From the NCBI GenBank assembly GCA_022791915.1, contig JAAWAB010000007.1:1-64000 (forward strand): a DNA stretch of 64,000 bases, written 5' to 3'. Shown here one piece after another: positions 59,866-64,000 of this stretch. Below the pieces are notes generated by a model that saw only the letters and a list, made by a program, of their open reading frames with translations, searched no databases and was not told where the DNA came from. The position numbers and the translations under genes are program-made. This DNA is from Clostridia bacterium (GTDB taxonomy: Bacteria; Bacillota; Clostridia; Christensenellales; Pumilibacteraceae). Numbering within the stretch: the stretch's first letter is position 1; each line of letters begins with the position of its first letter.

Positions 59866-62730
59866 TTAGAATTTTGTACGTACAAGGGCGTAAGACGCGC
59901 GGAAGTCGGGGCTTGCGCCGTCTTTCCAGTTATGCGCAAAGTCGAACGTGTTGGGAGAAACAAAGTCGGAAGGTTCGTCTTGCGGGGCATAATGGTGCGG
60001 ACCCATAAGATTGCGCAACGAAGTGATAAGCGTTACGCGCACCGTGTTTTTGCCCGCATGCGCCATATCGGAGATATCCGCCGCCGTATCGAACAGCAAG
60101 GTTTTGCGCTTGCCGTTTATTTCGACTTCCGCCGTTTGCCACCTGCCGCCTATTTCGAGCAGACAGCCGCTTTCGGGGCAGTCGATTTCGCTTTCCAACG
60201 TGATTTCGCCCGCAAACGTGGCGTATCCGTCGGTAATAAAATCGCGCAGTTCCGTCTTTTGGGCGTCTAACACGAATCCGTCGCATAGTACCGTGGCGTC
60301 GGTTTGCCCTTTTTTCAGACCCGTGGGATACACGCCGAAGTCGCCCGAAAGATACACGCTTTCCAGCGCGGTGTTGTACACCATGCAGTTGCGTAACGAT
60401 TCGGTTACGCCTTCGCCGAACAATGCATAGTATACGCTTTCGTCTTGGTAGTAGTTGAGCGTGACGGTGATTTCGTTTTTGCCTACCTTTACGAAGGGAG
60501 CCGCGTCAAAAGTCCATACCATCGGCTCGTCTGCAAGTTCGCCCTTTTTGTGTACCGTTTTGCCGTTGATTTCCACCGAACGGGTGTTCATATCTTCTAC
60601 ATACAGCGTAAGTTCGGCGGGCGTTATGTTGCTCTCGAATTCGTACCGCAGTTGCAGTATGCCTTCGTAGCGTTCGGTAAGCAGTTGCATGAAAATATCG
60701 GTGAGCGCTTTGTTCTCGCCGAAGTTCCCGTCGCCTTTGGCAAAACGCGCGCTGTCTATCATATACGTATTTTCCGAAACAGCCGCAATGCGTTGCGTGC
60801 CCGAAAGAGAAACAAGCGGCTTGTTGGTTTGCTTTGCCGCAGGTGCGTCGGCGCAAGGGAACAGCAGAGCGCTTTGCCCCGCCCGCAAAGAGCGCGTGAG
60901 CGGCAGGGGAGAAGAGAAGGTAAGCGTGTCGAGGTCGAGTTCGCGCACGCTGTTCACGTCGGGCATTGCAAGCGTGAACGATTGCTCTTTATCGGTGGAA
61001 TTGATTACGTGAATCCAGTCGCCTTCGGGCAGTTTTCGCAAAGACGAACGGAGTTGTTTGTTATCGATACGGTACGGTTGCGCGGCGCGCACTCGGTCGA
61101 GCGTGCAGTTGGATTGCAGCGCCGAAAAATCGTACGGCTTGCCTTCCAACAGCGTGGGCGTACTGCCCATAAACAACAGTTTGCCGCCCGTTGCAACAAA
61201 TTTTCGCAACAGCGCAAGCGTGCTCTCTGCCATGGTTTTCACCGACGGTATCAGCACGTAATCGTAAGCGCATTTGCCGCAGACAAGTTTTCCGTTGTCC
61301 GCACTGCCCATGCGAACAAGCAGTTCTTCGTCTACATAGTGGTGGGGAATATGCATGCCCGCAAGCATTTCGGTTTCGTTATGGAATTGCGTATCGAGTT
61401 CTTGCAAGCCGAACGCTTCGTTGTTGTGCTTAAAGTCGATATACGCGCTTGTAATGGGGTGTAACACGCACACGTTCACAACTTCGGTACTGTTGCCGAT
61501 AAGCGCTCCCAAACGCGTGTAGTGGTCGTTGAACGCTTTGAAATGACGCTTAATCCAGGGATTGAGCGGCGTGTAGTGTTGGGGATAATCGCGTTTGCGT
61601 TGCCCGTATTCGGACGAAGGCATCAGATGATGGCAAAGCACGTTGACTCCGCCCAAATATTGCGCGTCGAGAATTTTTTTGAGTTCGCGGGGCGTTACGT
61701 CCCACCCGCAACAGCCGAACGATTCGGTGAGTATTCTGTTTTTGCCCGTTTGCGCCGCCGCACTGCCCACCTGTTTGGCAGGCATTTCGCCGACGATACC
61801 CCGCCCCAGCCAGTCGATTCCCGGCATGTGCTCGAATTCGTAAAAGGGCATAGCGCCCGCACAGCACATCATCTGCCCGCCGAGCGAACTTTCTTCCACG
61901 TAGTGACCGGTGAGCCGCATGTTGTTTTCGTCGCAGAAGTTGTACAGCTTTTGCGCAAAGTTGCGTAAAAACAGCGTGCGCATGCCCCACCAGTATTTGT
62001 AGCGAAATGCTTCGTAACCCTGTTTTTCGGCAAATAAAAGCCCCAACCCGTCGAGAACGTCTTCGCCGTAAACGGTGCGGAAATATTCGGCTATCATGGG
62101 CGTATAGGCGGTATTCCAGCGGAAATATTGCGGCTCGTCGGTGAAAAAGCCTTTGAGTTTTCGGTCAAAATTTTTGCCGTAACGCTCTTTGTATTTGCGG
62201 TGCGTCAAATTCAGAAATTGTTCCACTACGTCGGGATTGAGCACGTCTACCGTAGAAACGGCAGTGTGGCAGTAAACGTTCAAGTAGCGCTTGCCTTTTT
62301 CCGCTTTATCGGCGCGCAGTAAGTTTTCTTTTGTTATTTCGTAGCTTACGAACGCGTTTTCGTCGTATTCTCCCACGGATTGCGTGAGATATCGATCGCG
62401 GTTTTGCTCGTTTTCAAGCAGTTTGCCGCCCACGAATCCGCTCGGCCAGCCGTTTTCGTCGTACATGTAGGCGTCCATATCGAGTTCGGCGGCTTTGTCG
62501 CAACAAGCGTCGCAACACTTCATCCAGTTTTCTCCGAGATATTCGGAAAGCAGTCCGCCGCGCGCGTGCATAAAAAAGCCGCCCACGCCCACGGAGTGCA
62601 TCCACTCGATTTGTCGGAGTAAGCGGGTAGAATCGAGAGTATCGTTCCAACTCCAAAAGGGGAGCGGACGGTAGTCGCGTATGTATGCGGGTGTGGCAAG
62701 TTTGTCGGTTAGCGTTTTCGGTTCGTTCAT
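59866..62730 (-). CDS. Large glycosidase, GH106-like (alpha-L-rhamnosidase type)
   Basis: A 954-residue protein without signal peptide. N-terminal RPLPFWSWNDTLDSTRLLRQIEWMHSVGVGGFFMHARGGL and YDENGWPSGFVGG, FTDEPQYFRWN and ITESFG-like TESFGCCGWDVTP resemble the (beta/alpha)8 domain of GH106-type enzymes; the C-terminal third (about 630-940) has Ig/galactose-binding-like beta domains (WQTAEVEINGKRKTLLF). Acidic residues in YDEN and DEPQ are the likely catalytic ones. Substrate unproven. AAAGGAA precedes ATG. Confidence 0.72.
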   Translation of the reverse strand: MNEPKTLTDKLATPAYIRDYRPLPFWSWNDTLDSTRLLRQIEWMHSVGVGGFFMHARGGLLSEYLGENWMKCCDACCDKAAELDMDAYMYDENGWPSGFVGGKLLENEQNRDRYLTQSVGEYDENAFVSYEITKENLLRADKAEKGKRYLNVYCHTAVSTVDVLNPDVVEQFLNLTHRKYKERYGKNFDRKLKGFFTDEPQYFRWNTAYTPMIAEYFRTVYGEDVLDGLGLLFAEKQGYEAFRYKYWWGMRTLFLRNFAQKLYNFCDENNMRLTGHYVEESSLGGQMMCCAGAMPFYEFEHMPGIDWLGRGIVGEMPAKQVGSAAAQTGKNRILTESFGCCGWDVTPRELKKILDAQYLGGVNVLCHHLMPSSEYGQRKRDYPQHYTPLNPWIKRHFKAFNDHYTRLGALIGNSTEVVNVCVLHPITSAYIDFKHNNEAFGLQELDTQFHNETEMLAGMHIPHHYVDEELLVRMGSADNGKLVCGKCAYDYVLIPSVKTMAESTLALLRKFVATGGKLLFMGSTPTLLEGKPYDFSALQSNCTLDRVRAAQPYRIDNKQLRSSLRKLPEGDWIHVINSTDKEQSFTLAMPDVNSVRELDLDTLTFSSPLPLTRSLRAGQSALLFPCADAPAAKQTNKPLVSLSGTQRIAAVSENTYMIDSARFAKGDGNFGENKALTDIFMQLLTERYEGILQLRYEFESNITPAELTLYVEDMNTRSVEINGKTVHKKGELADEPMVWTFDAAPFVKVGKNEITVTLNYYQDESVYYALFGEGVTESLRNCMVYNTALESVYLSGDFGVYPTGLKKGQTDATVLCDGFVLDAQKTELRDFITDGYATFAGEITLESEIDCPESGCLLEIGGRWQTAEVEINGKRKTLLFDTAADISDMAHAGKNTVRVTLITSLRNLMGPHHYAPQDEPSDFVSPNTFDFAHNWKDGASPDFRASYALVRTKF

Positions 62731-62765
62731 GTCGGTTTATTCCTTTTTGTTATTTGCAATGGTTT

Positions 62766-63461
62766 TTATTTCTTTTTGCTTTCGGCGATTTTGGCGCGCA
62801 GATTGGCTACGGCGGCTGTCATGACCGCTTTTGCGCCGCCCACGTTCACCGTGTACGTTTTGCCGGGCACGGTAAACGAAACGGTGTTGGTTGTGCCGGG
62901 AATCCAAACGGGGATTTCTTTGGCTTTGCGCATGCACCCGCCTGCTTCCAGAACATCGTGCCGCACTTCGGTGGTAACGGTGTTGAGCGATACCGACGTG
63001 ATATCTTTATACAGAATACTCGCCGACGTTTCGTCGCAGAAACGGTCGGTAAGCGAAACGGTGCGCGTGTAAATATACATAATATCCTGTGCGTACAACA
63101 AAAACGTGGTGGTAATGCGCGACGTTCGCGCTTTGTCGTCCGCGCCCATGCGCACGTATTCGGCGTCTTCGAATTCGGGAGTGCACACTTTGAGCGGGTC
63201 TATAATCCATACGGGTGGGGTGGTAAGCCCCATAGCCGCCAAAACGCCCTGGCTGGTGATTTCGTTTGCGCGCTTGCTCACCAACTCGTCGAACTGTTCG
63301 TCGGTTACGGCGGGAATGTCGTGTTTTCGCACGCACCCCTTTTTGGTCTGCTTGTTAAAGAAATAGTTTACGGCAAGAATTTCTTCGTCCGTCTTTCCTT
63401 TGATTGCGTCCTCGTAGGCAAGTTGTCGGCGCGCCTGTTCTTCTTTCATCTCTTCCGTCAT
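62766..63461 (-). CDS. Conserved-looking hypothetical protein, PH-like domain possible
   Basis: 231 residues, soluble, no signal. N-terminal 65 residues are helical and charged (TEEMKEEQARRQLAYEDAIKGKTDEEILAVNYFFN). The middle has a beta pattern LLYAQDIMYIYTRTVSLTD ... ILYKDITSVSL that recalls bacterial PH-like domains (low confidence), then a Gly/Thr-rich C-terminal part. Family not recognised. Ends 35 nt before the GH106-like gene in the same operon; GGAGAG site at the start. Confidence 0.65.
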   Translation of the reverse strand: MTEEMKEEQARRQLAYEDAIKGKTDEEILAVNYFFNKQTKKGCVRKHDIPAVTDEQFDELVSKRANEITSQGVLAAMGLTTPPVWIIDPLKVCTPEFEDAEYVRMGADDKARTSRITTTFLLYAQDIMYIYTRTVSLTDRFCDETSASILYKDITSVSLNTVTTEVRHDVLEAGGCMRKAKEIPVWIPGTTNTVSFTVPGKTYTVNVGGAKAVMTAAVANLRAKIAESKKK

Positions 63462-63505
63462 ATGAATCTCTCCTGCACCCGTTTGTTTTCAAGGTCTTTT
63501 CGTAT

Positions 63506-63534
63506 AGTGTACAACTTTTTTCGCCGTTCGTCAA
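63506..63534 (-). promoter_or_regulatory. Promoter of the unknown protein-GH106 operon
   Basis: Minus strand TTGACG, 17 nt spacer, TACACT; the start codon lies about 45 nt downstream. The 281-base region 63462-63742 contains only this and the divergent MFS promoter. Confidence 0.72.
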
Positions 63535-63648
63535 ACGTGCAAACACAGAAAAAGCCCCGGCGCCCAAAGAAATTTGATTTCGTCCCGATTCGCCCGCAAA
63601 AACAAAACAAACGGAGTGGGAAAACAGCAACTTTGTTGGAGAATTTCG

Positions 63649-63677
63649 TTGACAACTTGTTTTGTTTGCGCTATTAT
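63649..63677 (+). promoter_or_regulatory. Promoter of the MFS gene
   Basis: TTGACA, 17 nt spacer, TATTAT, 65 nt before ATG. Confidence 0.8.
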
Positions 63678-63742
63678 TCTGTTGTTCCCGCTGTGATTTC
63701 GTCGGCGGGGAACGGCGGCATGCCGACGGGAAGGAACAAAAA

Positions 63743-64000
63743 ATGTATACGCTTTTACTTGCGCTGATTTATATCGCTTTTATCAGTTTGGGACTTCCCG
63801 ATTCTCTTCTCGGTTCGGGCTGGCCCGTTATGCACACCGAATTGCATGTGTCCGTTTCGTATATGGGCATTGTGTCTATGGTGATTTCGGGCGGTACCAT
63901 TATTTCCAGTCTGTTATCGGACGTACTTACAAGAAAGCTCGGCACGCGCGCGGTCACCGTTGCCAGCGTGTTTTTAACGGTGATTGCGCTGTTCGGATTT
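63743..64000 (+). CDS. MFS transporter (partial, cut by window end)
   Basis: First 86 codons only. LLLALIYIAFISLGLPDSLLGSGWPVMHTELHVSVSYMG is a typical first helix and MFS motif region (helix-GLPDxxxG), then a second helix with TIISSLLSDVLTRKLGTR, the inner loop. AAGGAACAAAAAATG is the start. Substrate not determinable. Confidence 0.85.
   Translation, partial: MYTLLLALIYIAFISLGLPDSLLGSGWPVMHTELHVSVSYMGIVSMVISGGTIISSLLSDVLTRKLGTRAVTVASVFLTVIALFGF

Noticed and set aside
60445..61464. 339-codon plus-strand ORF inside the GH106-like gene
   Set aside because: Fully antisense to a recognisable glycosidase, no ribosome site or promoter.
62685..63767. 360-codon plus-strand ORF opposite the unknown protein
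   Set aside because: It overlaps two promoters and the start of the MFS gene, and has no ribosome site; the minus-strand gene has promoter and GGAGAG site.
1..64000. tRNA genes or insertion sequences
   Set aside because: No T-loop consensus with cloverleaf pairing and no transposase-like protein or terminal inverted repeats were found in the intergenic regions.

Overview
The window comes from a Gram-positive, Clostridia-like member of the Firmicutes (Bacillota) with moderately high GC. The evidence is the long Gram-positive order of the S10-spc-alpha ribosomal operon, a zinc-type S14, a zinc-finger adenylate kinase, type III glutamine synthetase, spmA/spmB, the YybS-rplI and pdxS-pdxT pairs, a GlgC/GlgD pair, strong Shine-Dalgarno sites and many textbook sigma-A promoters. 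An uncultured gut Clostridia genome would fit, but that is inference; no species can be named from the sequence alone.

Layout. 1-260: 5S rRNA and its terminator, the tail of an rRNA operon. 319-2342 (minus): a beta-CASP metallo-beta-lactamase nuclease overlapping a PD-(D/E)XK-like protein, with a divergent macrodomain gene (2514-3029). 3168-7393: a GtrA/GT2 fusion and a YfhO-type membrane protein, probably a polyprenyl-phosphate-sugar pathway for cell-wall glycosylation. 7436-11070: ferrous iron uptake (DtxR-type repressor, two FeoA, FeoB, a Cys-rich FeoB partner) with separate DtxR-like and Fur-like operator candidates. 11179-15386: an orphan solute-binding lipoprotein, a thioredoxin-reductase-like flavoprotein, a CorA transporter behind a 20-codon leader peptide, a zinc-ribbon protein and a nitroreductase. 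15466-17547 (minus): glutamine synthetase III with tandem promoters. 17894-28522: a complete glycogen cluster (glgB, glgC, glgD, glgA, glgP) and a GH13 amylase. 28664-29545: a type II toxin-antitoxin pair and a small XRE regulator with tandem operator repeats. 29733-31673: spmB/spmA and two small membrane proteins. 31822-48290: the S10-spc-alpha ribosomal protein superoperon with secY, adk, map, infA and rpoA. 48366-48514: an apparent small RNA with its own promoter and terminator. 48680-50703: a DUF1540 protein, a YybS-like protein and rplI. 50733-57259: PLP synthase, NAD synthetase, a patatin-like lipase, a membrane-anchored ComEC-like MBL protein and a CPBP protease. 57461-63461: a GH2 and a GH106-like glycosidase and an unknown protein. 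63743-end: an MFS transporter cut by the window edge.

How it works together. The glycogen genes form a full synthesis and breakdown circuit; four of the encoded enzymes carry Lys-rich tails. The Feo region looks iron-controlled at two points. Several transcripts have unusual 5' ends: three or four genes appear leaderless (an extended -10 only 5-6 nt before ATG), and three transcripts appear to begin exactly at a stem-loop. The most interesting candidates for undescribed biology are the corA leader peptide/attenuator, the small RNA downstream of rplQ, the nuclease pair beside the rRNA operon, and the structured ribosomal leaders.
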